Origin: Alphaproteobacteria bacterium
GTDB taxonomy: Bacteria > Pseudomonadota > Alphaproteobacteria > Micropepsales > Micropepsaceae
Assembly (NCBI GenBank): GCA_025350465.1
Contig: JANXXU010000008.1
Coordinates: 62,001 to 126,000, forward strand
Length of the DNA stretch: 64,000 bases
Direction of reading: 5' to 3'
Position numbers and translations under genes: made by a program. A model generated the notes under the pieces. That model worked only from the letters and a program-made list of their open reading frames with translations. It was not told the origin of the DNA and did no database searches. This document shows positions 54,255 through 63,022 of the stretch, piece by piece. Within the stretch, counting starts at the first letter, position 1. The number at the start of each line of letters is the position of its first letter.

Positions 54255-55184
54255 CTAGAAAAGATTGCCGAGCAGGATAGCGACAAACATCAGTCCGCCC
54301 AACTCGCGATTTGACTTGAAAACGGCCAAGCAATTCGCCGGATCGTTGATCTTGAGACGCGCAATCTGCCAGCCAAAGTGTCCCGCAACGAAGATCAGGC
54401 CGGCCAACAAACCGAATCCGGCGCCGGCCCACAGACCGCCGAACGCCCACGCGGTCAGCGCGCTTTGATAGAACATGACGAGCCAGATCTTCGTCTGCTC
54501 GCCGAACATCCGCGCCGTCGAGCGCACGCCGATCAGCGCGTCGTCCTCTTTGTCTTGATGCGCATAGATCGTGTCGTAACCGAGCGTCCACAGAATGCTG
54601 CCGACATAGATCAGAACCGGTGGCCAGCTCAGGCTGCCCGTCACCGCCGACCAGCCGAGGAGTGCGCCCCAATTGAACGTGAGTCCGAGCCATGCCTGGG
54701 GCCAATTCGTGATCCGCTTCATAAAGGGATAGAGCGCGATCGGGATGAGCGAGGCCGCCCCAAGCCAGATCGAGAATGAGTTGAGCCGCAGAAGAACCAG
54801 CAATCCGATCGCCAATTGTGCAGCCAAAAAGATCCAAGCATCGCGCACGCTGACCTGGCCGGACGGAATCGGCCGTCCCGCGGTGCGCGCGACTTTCGCG
54901 TCGATGTCGCGATCGACGATGTCGTTGTAGGTGCAACCGGCGCCGCGCATCACCGCCGCGCCGACGGCGAACAGGAACAAGAGCCACGGATCGGGATAAG
55001 GATGGCCCGCATGCGGGGCGGCGAGGGCGATGCTCCACCAGCTGGGCAACATCAGCAGCCAGATGCCGATCGGGCGGTCCGCTCGCGCCAACCTGAGATA
55101 AGGGCGCGCCATCGGCGGCGCATAGCGATCGACCCAAGTTGTCGGGGCGGCGTCGGCCGGACGCAAATCGTCGCTCGCGCTCAT
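54255..55184 (-). CDS. ubiA: 4-hydroxybenzoate polyprenyltransferase
   Basis: 309 residues from MSASDDLRPADAA. An integral membrane enzyme with about nine helices that attaches the polyprenyl chain to 4-hydroxybenzoate in ubiquinone synthesis. The first Asp-rich motif is GAGCTYNDIVDRDIDAKV (N-D-x-x-D-x-x-x-D) and the second is YAHQDKEDDALIGVRST. Start at 55184 matches the family; the longer frame extends across the divergent rsmE promoter. It is divergent from rsmE-gshA with 46 bases between starts, an arrangement typical of Rhizobiales-type genomes. Confidence 0.95.
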   Translation of the reverse strand: MSASDDLRPADAAPTTWVDRYAPPMARPYLRLARADRPIGIWLLMLPSWWSIALAAPHAGHPYPDPWLLFLFAVGAAVMRGAGCTYNDIVDRDIDAKVARTAGRPIPSGQVSVRDAWIFLAAQLAIGLLVLLRLNSFSIWLGAASLIPIALYPFMKRITNWPQAWLGLTFNWGALLGWSAVTGSLSWPPVLIYVGSILWTLGYDTIYAHQDKEDDALIGVRSTARMFGEQTKIWLVMFYQSALTAWAFGGLWAGAGFGLLAGLIFVAGHFGWQIARLKINDPANCLAVFKSNRELGGLMFVAILLGNLF

Positions 55185-55230
55185 GACCAGATGTGTAGAG
55201 TGCCTCGATGCGATCACTCAAGAGCCCGTC

Positions 55231-55986
55231 ATGTCGCAAGACCTAACCGCGCCCGGCGGCCTGACGCGGCTTTTCGTCGAGGCACCGCTCGCCGGCGGCG
55301 AGCTCGTGCTGAATGAGGATCAGAGCCATTATCTCGCGCACGTCTTGCGCGCGCGGCCGGGCGACACGGTGCGCCTTTTCAACGGCAAAGACGGCGAGTG
55401 GCGCGCGACCATCGCGGCGATCGGCAAACGCGCGGCGACGCTGACGCTCGCTGCCCGGACCCTACCGCAAACGGGCGTCCCTGACATTTGGCTTTGCCTC
55501 GCGCCGATCAAACGCACGCCGCTCGACTACGTCACCCAGAAGGCAACGGAACTCGGCGTATCGCGCATCCAACCGATCATGACGCGCCGCACAATTGTCG
55601 CTCGCGTTAATCTCGATCGCATGCGCGCGAATGCCGTCGAAGCGGCTGAACAATGCGGCCGCCTCACCATTCCCGAGATCGGCGAGCCCGCGTCGTTCGA
55701 TAAATTCTTGAGCGAGTGGCATGGCGACCGCCAATTAATCTTTTGCGACGAAGCGGGCGAAGCGCCGCCGGCCGCCGAGGCATTGCGCGGGCGTTCGCAC
55801 GGACCTTGGGCGATCGTCATCGGCCCTGAGGGTGGCTTCGATCCGGCTGAGCGCTCGCGGCTGCGTCAGCTGCCGTTCGTCGTTCCCGTGTCGCTCGGTC
55901 CGCGCATCATGCGCGCCGACACCGCCGCACTCGCGGCGTTGGCGATTTGGCAGTCGACCCTGGGCGATTGGAATTTCGCGTCCTAA
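55231..55986 (+). CDS. rsmE: 16S rRNA (uracil(1498)-N(3))-methyltransferase RsmE
   Basis: 251 residues; SPOUT-class methyltransferase acting on U1498 of 16S rRNA. Blocks: [28 protein letters not shown] (PUA-like RNA-binding start), [28 protein letters not shown], and the knotted C-terminal [16 protein letters not shown] and [16 protein letters not shown]. Start at 55231 ([10 protein letters not shown]) is chosen by homology; a longer frame from 55183 would start in the divergent promoter. Followed 61 bases later by gshA. Confidence 0.95.
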   Translation: MSQDLTAPGGLTRLFVEAPLAGGELVLNEDQSHYLAHVLRARPGDTVRLFNGKDGEWRATIAAIGKRAATLTLAARTLPQTGVPDIWLCLAPIKRTPLDYVTQKATELGVSRIQPIMTRRTIVARVNLDRMRANAVEAAEQCGRLTIPEIGEPASFDKFLSEWHGDRQLIFCDEAGEAPPAAEALRGRSHGPWAIVIGPEGGFDPAERSRLRQLPFVVPVSLGPRIMRADTAALAALAIWQSTLGDWNFAS

Positions 55987-56047
55987 CCACCTTGCGCGGC
56001 AACATGGGGCAGTCCTACATGATCTCCATTGCTATTCAGAGGTGCCT

Positions 56048-57409
56048 ATGTCCATTCCGCAAGCTGGCGGCGGTCCGATCAAGTCGAAGGCCGATCTGGT
56101 CGAGTATCTCGCGGCCGGTTCGAAGCCGAAGAGCGAATGGCGCATCGGCACCGAGCACGAGAAATTTGGTTACAATCTAAAGACCCTTGCACCGCTGCCG
56201 TATGAGGGCCCGGCGGGCATCCGCGCCATGCTTGAGGGCATGAAGCGCTTCGGCTGGGAGGGCGTCTACGAGGGCGACCACATCATCGGTTTGAAGCAGG
56301 CCGGCGGCGCGATCAGCCTGGAGCCCGGCGGCCAGTTCGAACTTTCCGGCGCCCCGTTGCGCAGCGTTCACGAGACCTGCAACGAGGTGAACACGCATCT
56401 CGATCAGGTGCGCGAAGTGGCGACTGAGATCGGCGCGGGTTTTCTCGGCATGGGCTTTCATCCGACAGCGAAGCTTGCCGACGTCCCAATCATGCCGAAG
56501 GGCCGCTACGACATCATGCGCCGCTACATGCCCAAGGTCGGCAGCATGGGTCTCGAGATGATGTTTCGCACCTGTACCATTCAGGTAAATCTCGATTTCG
56601 AGTCCGAAGCCGACATGGTCAAGAAGTTTCGCGTCGGCTTGGCGCTTCAGCCCATCGCGACGGCGATGTTCGCCGCCTCGCCGTTTCGCGAGGGCAAGCC
56701 CATCGGCTTCGAGTCCTATCGCGCGCATGTTTGGACCGACGTCGACAACGATCGCTCGGGCATGCTGCCGTTTGTCTTCGAGAGCGGCTTCGGTTTCGAG
56801 CAATATGTCGACTACGCGCTCGACGTGCCGATGTATTTCATCTATCGCGATGGCCGCTATCACGACGTGGCCGGCAAATCGTTCCGAGACTTCCTCGCGC
56901 ATAAACTTCCCGGCTTTGAGAAAGTCGACCCCACGCTCGCCGATTGGGCCGACCATTTGACGACGATCTTCCCCGAAGTGCGGCTCAAGAAGTTCTTGGA
57001 GATGCGTGGTGCGGATGGCGGCCTATGGCGCCGCCTCTGCGCACTGCCGGCGCTGTGGGTCGGCATCTATTACGACCAAAGCGCGCTCGATGCTGCGTGG
57101 GACATGGTCAAGGATTGGACGGTGCAGGAGCGTTCCGCATTGCGCGAAGCGGTACCCAAGCTCGGACTCCGCACCTCGTTCCGCAACACAAGTGTTCGGC
57201 AGCTGGCGCAGCAGATGCTGAAGATCTCCGCCGCCGGGTTGCAGACGCGCGCCGCTCACGATTCGATGGGCGGCAACGAAGCCGGCTTCATCGAGCCGCT
57301 GCAGCAGATCGTGGCGAGCGGCAAATCGCGCGCCGAAGAATTGCTCGATAGATACAATGGCGCCTGGCAACGCGACGTCACCCACATCTTTGCCGAGTAT
57401 TCCTACTGA
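56048..57409 (+). CDS. gshA: Glutamate-cysteine ligase, plant-type
   Basis: 453 residues; catalyses the first step of glutathione synthesis. It belongs to the plant/alphaproteobacterial class: [74 protein letters not shown] and DALWEQ-like [27 protein letters not shown]. Plant enzymes carry a regulatory disulfide; that cannot be judged here. The ATG at 56048 is used because a 72-residue N-terminal extension from an earlier ATG would overlap rsmE. Its product is used by the two GSTs and possibly the MAPEG proteins in this window. Confidence 0.95.
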   Translation: MSIPQAGGGPIKSKADLVEYLAAGSKPKSEWRIGTEHEKFGYNLKTLAPLPYEGPAGIRAMLEGMKRFGWEGVYEGDHIIGLKQAGGAISLEPGGQFELSGAPLRSVHETCNEVNTHLDQVREVATEIGAGFLGMGFHPTAKLADVPIMPKGRYDIMRRYMPKVGSMGLEMMFRTCTIQVNLDFESEADMVKKFRVGLALQPIATAMFAASPFREGKPIGFESYRAHVWTDVDNDRSGMLPFVFESGFGFEQYVDYALDVPMYFIYRDGRYHDVAGKSFRDFLAHKLPGFEKVDPTLADWADHLTTIFPEVRLKKFLEMRGADGGLWRRLCALPALWVGIYYDQSALDAAWDMVKDWTVQERSALREAVPKLGLRTSFRNTSVRQLAQQMLKISAAGLQTRAAHDSMGGNEAGFIEPLQQIVASGKSRAEELLDRYNGAWQRDVTHIFAEYSY

Positions 57410-57538
57410 ACTCGCGCCGGACGATCATAGTTAAGCGCGGGCAACCAGCCTAACCACGCCTCGCTTTAGGCCGTGACGCGGACGGGTCGTTTGCGGAATA
57501 ATCGCGGCGCCCGCATTTGCGGGTCGGCCTCCACTGAC

Positions 57539-58657
57539 ATGAGCGAAGCCAAAGACCTTGTCGTTACCGAGCAGCCGGTTGAGGACATCCCTCCGCCGCC
57601 GAGCCGCCCAGCGCCACGGCCACCGGAGCCCGATCTTGCCGAGCGTGTGATGCTCTTTGTGGAGCTGCGCCCATGGCTCACTGCGACAATCATCTTTGTA
57701 GGACTTACGATCGTTCACATCGTGCTTTTGAACATCGCCGGCGCGGCAGACGGTCTCTATGTTGGTGACAAATTCCTCTTTCTGGCCGGCACGACGCCCG
57801 TCGAGATCGTGCTGCTCGCTTTCCTTTCTTACAGCGTCGTGCTGCCGACGCTGATCGGTCACGCATGCATCACGGCCTACGACAGCCTGCGGCCGTCGCT
57901 GATGCTCGACGACAGAGGTTACGGTGAGACCCGCGCCGGCATCGTTGATTCCTTCCTCTGGTGGCGCTTTTGGAGCGGGTTGGGGTGTGCGGCGATACTT
58001 ACGCCACCCTTCGGAGATGTCCTGCGTCACCAGATTCACGAAGAAGGAGCGGCCGCCGCTCTGCTGGCGATCTGGATGTATGTCCGGATATCGATCACCT
58101 TCGGGTTGTTGGGCGCGACCACTTACTATGTCGTCGCTTTGGATCGCCGTTTCCGCGCCGTGACGGCAGAACATTTGCGCATCGATCTTTTCGACTTTGC
58201 GCCGCTGCGGCCGATCTCGCGTTATGCGCGACAGGTTGCGCTCTATTTGGCGATATTTTTGGCATTGGTGGGACCCGCTGTAGTGCAGCCGGAGGCGATG
58301 GCGCAAAGCGTCGCGATGCTTGCCCTCGGCATCACCTTGAGCGCGTTTGCCGTGATCGGCGTTATGTCGGGCGCACGCAATTCGATCCGAGTGGCGAAGA
58401 AGACTGCGATCACAGAACTTTCCGCCTATGCACGCGAACTGTGGCGGCGCGCCTATGCCGGGCAGCACATCGTCGAAGCGGTCGCCGTTCCGGCGCTTGG
58501 GGCCATGATCGTGGTGCGCAACGAGATCCGGCGGGTGGGCGAATGGCCCGGCGGTTGGAGCGTCTTCGCGCGCTTCACGGTTCTCGCCATTCTAGCGTTG
58601 CTGTCGTGGTTTGGCGGACAGATCGTCGCGCGCCTTCTCGACTTGCTCGCCAGCTGA
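57539..58657 (+). CDS. Multi-pass membrane protein of unknown function
   Basis: 372 residues from MSEAKDLVVTEQPVEDI. After a proline-rich cytoplasmic N-terminus come about seven hydrophobic segments, for example TATIIFVGLTIVHIVLLNIAG, TTPVEIVLLAFLSYSVVLPTLI, LLAIWMYVRISITFGLLGATT and FTVLAILALLSWFGGQIV. Between them is the soluble LIRIDLF-like loop AEHLRIDLFDFAPLRPISRYAR. No family was recognised and no catalytic motif stands out. It is convergent with the CVNH-repeat gene (3 bases between stops). 129 bases upstream separate it from gshA; co-transcription with gshA is possible. Confidence 0.7.
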   Translation: MSEAKDLVVTEQPVEDIPPPPSRPAPRPPEPDLAERVMLFVELRPWLTATIIFVGLTIVHIVLLNIAGAADGLYVGDKFLFLAGTTPVEIVLLAFLSYSVVLPTLIGHACITAYDSLRPSLMLDDRGYGETRAGIVDSFLWWRFWSGLGCAAILTPPFGDVLRHQIHEEGAAAALLAIWMYVRISITFGLLGATTYYVVALDRRFRAVTAEHLRIDLFDFAPLRPISRYARQVALYLAIFLALVGPAVVQPEAMAQSVAMLALGITLSAFAVIGVMSGARNSIRVAKKTAITELSAYARELWRRAYAGQHIVEAVAVPALGAMIVVRNEIRRVGEWPGGWSVFARFTVLAILALLSWFGGQIVARLLDLLAS

Positions 58658-58660
58658 TCT

Positions 58661-59635
58661 TCACTTTTGACCGGCGCCGGGCCCGCCATCGTCCGGCGCG
58701 CCTTGGTGCTCGCCGGCCGCTGCGGCACCATGCTGATCGCGTCGGCACACCAGTTCGCCATCGTCGTTCGCAACGTCGTCGCCGTCATGGCAAGGGCGCA
58801 TGTCGAGTGCCGCCTTGTCCCAAGCGCTGCGACCGTCGCGGCACTCGCCACGCAGGAAGCGTCCGTCGAACGTCAGGTTGCGACATGTCTGGCTGTAGCT
58901 GCCTTCCGGCGGCGCGCGACCTTGTTGGGGGCGGGCGCAAACAAGCTCACCGTCTTTGTTGCCGATCTCCTGATCGCGAGCGCAGCTGCGTGTGTCGAGG
59001 CTCGTATCTTGCCACGCGCCATGCTTGTCGCGGCACTCGCCGCTCAAATAGCGCCCGTCGAAGTCGAGATTGCGGCACGATTGCTGATAGCTGCCCGCCG
59101 GCAGGGGTTGATCCGACGCAGATGGCCGCGGCTCCTCCTCCGGCACCACCGGCTCTGGCGCAGGCGATGGCGAGTCCTTGTCGTGCGGTCCAGCCCGTCG
59201 CGGCTTGTCGCAGGTGAGATGGCCGGCCGCGTTCATCAGCCCGCCCGGGCAAGCGGTGAGCGGGATTTGCGACGCGATCCGCCCGCCGCGCAGCGACCGG
59301 CAATCCGCACCGAAAACGCCCGGCGCCGCGAGATGTGGATTGCGGCAGCTCTCGCTCCAACTCCCGTCGGGCACATCGCGCCGGCGCAGGCAGATGAGCT
59401 CGCCGTTGTCGTTCGAGATGTCGCCGACGCAGGTCGAATAGCTTTCGAGCCGCGCCCACACCCGTCGACCTTGCCGCCGCTCGCAATGCGCTCGCAACAC
59501 GCCGCCGCTCGCGCGCACGCCGTTACAGCTGTCGCGATAGGATCCGGCCGGCGGCGCTGCGGCTAGAGCCGAGCCAAACCCCATCACCAACGCGAACGCG
59601 AAGACCGACCCGCCAAACCAACGACTCACACGCAT
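58661..59635 (-). CDS. Exported protein with four CVNH (cyanovirin-N homology) modules
   Basis: 324 residues. Signal peptide MRVSRWFGGSVFAFALVMGF, cleavage near ALA-AAP. Four modules of about 52 residues, each with the G-S-Y/W-x-x-S/T-C opening and the N/D-G-E-L-x-C close, lie at about residues 30-83, 90-142, 179-233 and 244-297, with a Pro/Glu-rich linker (about 148-178) splitting them 2+2. CVNH domains bind high-mannose glycans in cyanobacteria and some bacteria; function here is unknown. The even number suggests two complete CVNH units, each made from two halves. No secretion partner is evident. Confidence 0.85.
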   Translation of the reverse strand: MRVSRWFGGSVFAFALVMGFGSALAAAPPAGSYRDSCNGVRASGGVLRAHCERRQGRRVWARLESYSTCVGDISNDNGELICLRRRDVPDGSWSESCRNPHLAAPGVFGADCRSLRGGRIASQIPLTACPGGLMNAAGHLTCDKPRRAGPHDKDSPSPAPEPVVPEEEPRPSASDQPLPAGSYQQSCRNLDFDGRYLSGECRDKHGAWQDTSLDTRSCARDQEIGNKDGELVCARPQQGRAPPEGSYSQTCRNLTFDGRFLRGECRDGRSAWDKAALDMRPCHDGDDVANDDGELVCRRDQHGAAAAGEHQGAPDDGGPGAGQK

Positions 59636-59657
59636 GGAAACTCCCGTTGAAATTCGC

Positions 59658-60683
59658 TCATCTCAGTGCTTGCCCGACCGCGCCCTGAAACCAGGCGACG
59701 CCGCCTTCGTGCCGCGGCGAAAGCGCACCTTGCTCATAGATGCCGGCCGCGATGTTCGTCTGCACGCGCTCGCAGATCCATTTGTCTTCCGCCGTTACCT
59801 CGCGTGACATCGCGAAGATGCGCTCCTGTTCGCTTGCCGACGCCGCGATCTCGGGCCGCAAATAATAGTCGTAGATCAGTCGCGTCGCGCCCAATCCCAT
59901 CGGCATCATCCGCTCGATCATCAAGCCGTGGCCATAGATATTGACCCCGAGATTGGGCCACAGGAACGCCCACAGCCCGTCATAGACGGTGTTGGCGCTG
60001 GCGTCGCGGAGTGGCGCCGCGTGAAAGCAGACATGCCCCTCGACGCTGACTTCGTATTTCGCAGAGTCGATCTCGGTGTCGAGCCCGCGATGCACGACCG
60101 GAATGTGATAACCCTCAAGATAATTTTCCGCATAGAGCTTCCAGTTGCAGGCGATGTCGTGGGTCTTGCGCGTTGTGTGTACAAGCGCCGAAAGATCGCG
60201 CGCGCCCATCCGCGCCTCGAGCGGCTGGGCCCACTCGACGAGCGGCGCCGCGGCCTCGTTCATATTCACGAAGAGGAAGCCGCGCCACGCTTCCACGCGC
60301 ACCGGAAACAAGCTGAAGTTGCGGGGATCGAAGCCGTCCGCCGCGCCGAAATCGCGCGCGCTGCGCAAACGCCCGTCGAGCGCGTAAGACCAGCCGTGAT
60401 ATTTGCACGTCAGCATCGCGCCGCAATTCCCGCGCTCGCCGTCGAACAGCGGTCCTGCGCGATGCCGGCAGACATTGTGAAAGGCCTTTACGCCGTCGCT
60501 CGCCTTGACCGCGATCACCGGATAGCCCGCGATCGTCGCGGCGATGACGTCGCCCGTTTCGCGAAGCTCGCTCTCGTGCCCGATGAATTGCCAGGACCGG
60601 CCGAAGACGAGCTTGCGCTCGTCGTCGTAAGTTTCGGGATTGCGATAAACCTCGGCCGGCGCGGTCAGATGCAGCTTGCTCAT
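59658..60683 (-). CDS. Rieske non-heme iron oxygenase, alpha subunit
   Basis: About 341 residues from MSKLHLTAPAEVYRNPETY. The Rieske [2Fe-2S] ligands are VCRHRAGPLF (Cys 72, His 74) and TCKYHGWSY (Cys 93, His 96). The catalytic iron site is NYLEGYHIPVVHRGL (two His). It is shorter than three-component ring-hydroxylating dioxygenases and closer to CntA/stachydrine-demethylase-like monooxygenases. No reductase, ferredoxin or small subunit gene is next to it, so electron partners are elsewhere. Alternative start two codons upstream at 60689. Substrate unknown. Confidence 0.9.
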   Translation of the reverse strand: MSKLHLTAPAEVYRNPETYDDERKLVFGRSWQFIGHESELRETGDVIAATIAGYPVIAVKASDGVKAFHNVCRHRAGPLFDGERGNCGAMLTCKYHGWSYALDGRLRSARDFGAADGFDPRNFSLFPVRVEAWRGFLFVNMNEAAAPLVEWAQPLEARMGARDLSALVHTTRKTHDIACNWKLYAENYLEGYHIPVVHRGLDTEIDSAKYEVSVEGHVCFHAAPLRDASANTVYDGLWAFLWPNLGVNIYGHGLMIERMMPMGLGATRLIYDYYLRPEIAASASEQERIFAMSREVTAEDKWICERVQTNIAAGIYEQGALSPRHEGGVAWFQGAVGQALR

Positions 60684-60690
60684 CACCAAT

Positions 60691-60740
60691 TGTCATTCCC
60701 GCGTCGGCTGGAATCCAGTTCTTTTTCTTTTCCTGGATGC
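60691..60740. repeat. Degraded copy of the GTCATTCCCGCG palindrome
   Basis: GTCATTCCCGCG is followed by CTGGAATCCAG and CCTGGATGCCCG, a truncated and partly rearranged relative of the intact palindrome at 25555-25620. It lies between the Rieske gene and the frameshifted gene at 60871, marking a spot with repeat-driven rearrangement. Confidence 0.6.
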
Positions 60741-60870
60741 CCGTCGGAGTTGACCCTCAAGCAAGGCGAAGCCGCAACCAAGGGGCGGGCACGACAAAGT
60801 GGCGGGAAGGGAAAGTCTTGGATTTGCCGCACTCCCTTGCTACGCGATTGGTTCCAACGGGGGGAATCGC

Positions 60871-61364
60871 ATGAGCAGACAATCGGGCGGCGGCTTTGCG
60901 GGCTTTGCCTTTGGCGTCTTCGTCGGCGCGGCGGGGGTTTATTTCGGCCCCGGCCTCTATCAGAAATATGTCCTGCACGCGCCCGAGACCGTGCGCGTCG
61001 AGGTCGCCGGCGATCACACACCCGGTGTGTGGCGCCGCCTCGCGCGCTTCGACATCGAGTTCAGCCGCAAGCGCGCCGACGGCAAGGATTGGGATTGGCC
61101 CTTCACCGATCCCGAACTTCAGCTCTGCATTCGCGAAGGCTCGGAGTATCGCCGTTGCTTAGGCCCGAAAGACCCGGAACTCGCCGCGTGCCAGGAAAAA
61201 TTCCAATGCACGACGGCGCCCATCAAAGTGCCCGACGTGCCCTTCACGGTCGAACTCAACGAATGGGACGATTACAATCCCAAGATCCGATCGGAACCGT
61301 CGATTGCGACATCGGCCAAACCTGCAAATTCCCCCTCGGCGTCGTGACGGCGCGCGCACCGTAG
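60871..61364 (+). pseudogene. Small membrane-anchored C2-like protein with a frameshift near its C-terminus
   Basis: From MSRQSGGGFAGFAFGVFVG (glycine-rich membrane anchor) a domain follows with RVEVAGDHTPGVW, LQLCIREGSEYRRC, and VPFTVELNEWDDYNP, a C2/beta-sandwich style pattern. In the reading frame as it stands, the protein changes after NPK to a low-complexity SATSAKPANSPSAS and stops at 61347. One base off, near 61281, the frame continues as DPIGTVDCDIGQTCKFPLG and stops at 61364. That tail fits the C2-like pattern better (D-x-I-G, two Cys). So a single-base deletion or sequencing error in the CCCAAGAT run is likely. The break adjoins the RHS fragment. Confidence 0.6.
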
Positions 61365-62278
61365 ACTTTTGGCACGTGGGTCGGATGTCGGACGCCAGAC
61401 TCAACGGCACCACGCAGGCGACGTTCGCGTACGATGCCTATGAACGTCGCATCGTGAAGACGAATTCCATCACCGGGGCCGTCACGCATTACATCTACGA
61501 CGCCAACGGCCAGCTGATGGCCGAGATGGATGGCTCGACCGGCAATCCGATCCGAGAGTATATCTGGTTGGGCTCATTGCCCATCGGCTACATTGATCGC
61601 TTAGGCACGAGCGGCGCCTCGCGCCTCTTCTTCATCCACGCGGATCATCTCGGCCGGCCGCAGAAGATCACGGACTCGACACGCGCGGTTGTGTGGGACG
61701 GCGTCTTCGCGCCGTTCGGCGAAATCAACTCGATCACCGGCAGCATCGTCAATGTGCTGATGTTTCCGGGCCAAATCTACGATCCCGAAACCGGGCTGAC
61801 CCAGAATTGGTATCGTGACTATGACTCCAACATCGGCAGATACCTGGAGGCTGATCCTATCGGGCTCGATGGGGGAATCAATACCTATGCATATGTTGGC
61901 GGAAACCCGCTATCAAAAACGGACCGAGAAGGGCTGCGAGTGGGCATAGGATTTCCTCCAGTCATTGGCCCGCCGGCGCCGCCCGTCGGCTTCCCGGATC
62001 CGAACGCACCGAACACACAGCCTATTTTTGGGGCATTACCTCCACTAGCGCCGAGGCATCAGGATCGAGAAAAGTATACAAACGCATGTCGACCGTTTGA
62101 CGACTGCTATAAGGAATGGGATAAAAATAGAAATTGGTGCGACAATGCATATCCGCCCAGCGGCAATTTTCGCCTAATGCATTTGAACGTAGCATGCCAC
62201 CAATGGGCTCAAGATGAACTCGAGGGATGTAAGCGAGGCGATCCGTCTCAGCCCTTTAGGCCGATGCCATGGAAATGA
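61365..62278 (+). CDS. Orphan RHS fragment: RHS-associated core with C-terminal toxin-like tail
   Basis: Only the last part of an RHS protein is present. RHS-like homology begins immediately after the upstream stop (FWHVGRMSDARLNGTTQATF), with ATG at 61385 as the first start; there is no signal or VgrG/PAAR domain. The core contains FIHADHLGRPQKITDS, GVFAPFGE, DPETGLTQNWYRDYDSNIGRYLEADPIGL and NTYAYVGGNPLSKTD, the DPIG autocleavage region. After about residue 205 comes a Pro-rich linker and an unfamiliar Cys-rich tail: TNACRPFDDCYKEW, NWCDNAYPPS and VACHQWAQDELEGCKRG. The tail's DNA has markedly lower G+C (26 of 60 bases at 62101-62160). Probably a displaced toxin tip. Confidence 0.85.
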
Positions 62279-62703
62279 TCGGCGCGCGCAGCAGCCCCTT
62301 TTACCGGGAATATATGGATCACTATGCTCACGAACGTCTCGAAGACGCCCTCAAGGCGCTGGAGTGTGCCCTCACGTCCGCGTCAATTGATACCGAAGGC
62401 GGCCGTTTGGAATTCGGCGCCCTAACCATCCAAAAGGGGACGCTCTTACATCGATTGTCGCGGCACTCGGAAGCAGCCGCGGCATTTGATCAAGCAGCGG
62501 GCATGGTCGACCAACTCACATTTTCAGCTCACATGGCGACTTTCTATGCTCGTTTCGGAAACGATCCAATTCAGGCCGTGGCGCATGCAGGGCGAGTCCT
62601 CGAAATTCTTGAAGCGAAACGGCAAAATGAATCGCTTGATGATGGCGATCAATATTATTTCCGCGCTGCGCTCGAGATAAAGCAGAAGGCCGGACACCGT
62701 TAG
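62269..62703 (+). CDS. Candidate immunity protein for the RHS tail, TPR-like
   Basis: 144 residues from MEMIGARSSPFYREYMDHYA; an ATG two codons later (62275) gives the classic ATGA overlap with the RHS stop. The protein is helical with TPR-like spacing: ERLEDALKALECALTSA, LTIQKGTLLHRLSRHSEAAAAFDQAAGMV, and DDGDQYYFRAALEIKQKAG. There is no signal peptide, so it is cytoplasmic. Small, cytoplasmic, overlapping and directly downstream of an RHS toxin tail is the standard position of an immunity gene. No toxin-binding homologue is recognised, so the role is inferred from position. Codon use is lower in G+C than its neighbours, like the tail. Confidence 0.65.
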   Translation: MEMIGARSSPFYREYMDHYAHERLEDALKALECALTSASIDTEGGRLEFGALTIQKGTLLHRLSRHSEAAAAFDQAAGMVDQLTFSAHMATFYARFGNDPIQAVAHAGRVLEILEAKRQNESLDDGDQYYFRAALEIKQKAGHR

Positions 62704-63022
62704 AACAGGCGAGCGCATTTCCGTCGAACGACAGTGTGAGGTGCAGTGGTTGACCGCCACCTCCTACATGCGCCCAGCGGGCAAATATTCTTCGAGACTT
62801 GACGAGGGCGGCATCGGCCCCTTGTTGGAGTCAACAATCATTGCGACGTATTTTGACGGCAGCAATAGCACGACATTGCATTAGCGGACTGAGAGTCCTG
62901 AACAGTCCCCCAACCGCGCGTCCGTTCCGACTAGCCCATATTTGAGCGGTCTTTTGCGATCGCCTAATCTCGGTGGCGGGCCTCTCTGGAGCCGCGAAAT
63001 ATCAAACGGGGAAGGCCCACTC
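62704..63022 (+). other. Gap of 319 bases; open frame without clear start, otherwise nothing recognised
   Basis: One frame stays open from about 62701 to a TAG at 62882-62884 and reads QWLTATSYMRPAGKY, then LESTIIATYFDGSNSTTL. No good ribosome site or ATG precedes it except one late in the frame (38 codons). It may be an eroded end of a further toxin or immunity gene, or chance. The rest of the gap contains the promoter region of the P-loop gene; GGGGAAGG precedes its start. Confidence 0.3.

Noticed and set aside
61304-61384. Start of the RHS gene at the ATG at 61304
   Set aside because: That ATG lies inside the preceding gene and the encoded residues before HVGRM do not look like RHS; the likely start is 61385 or the gene is a start-less fragment.
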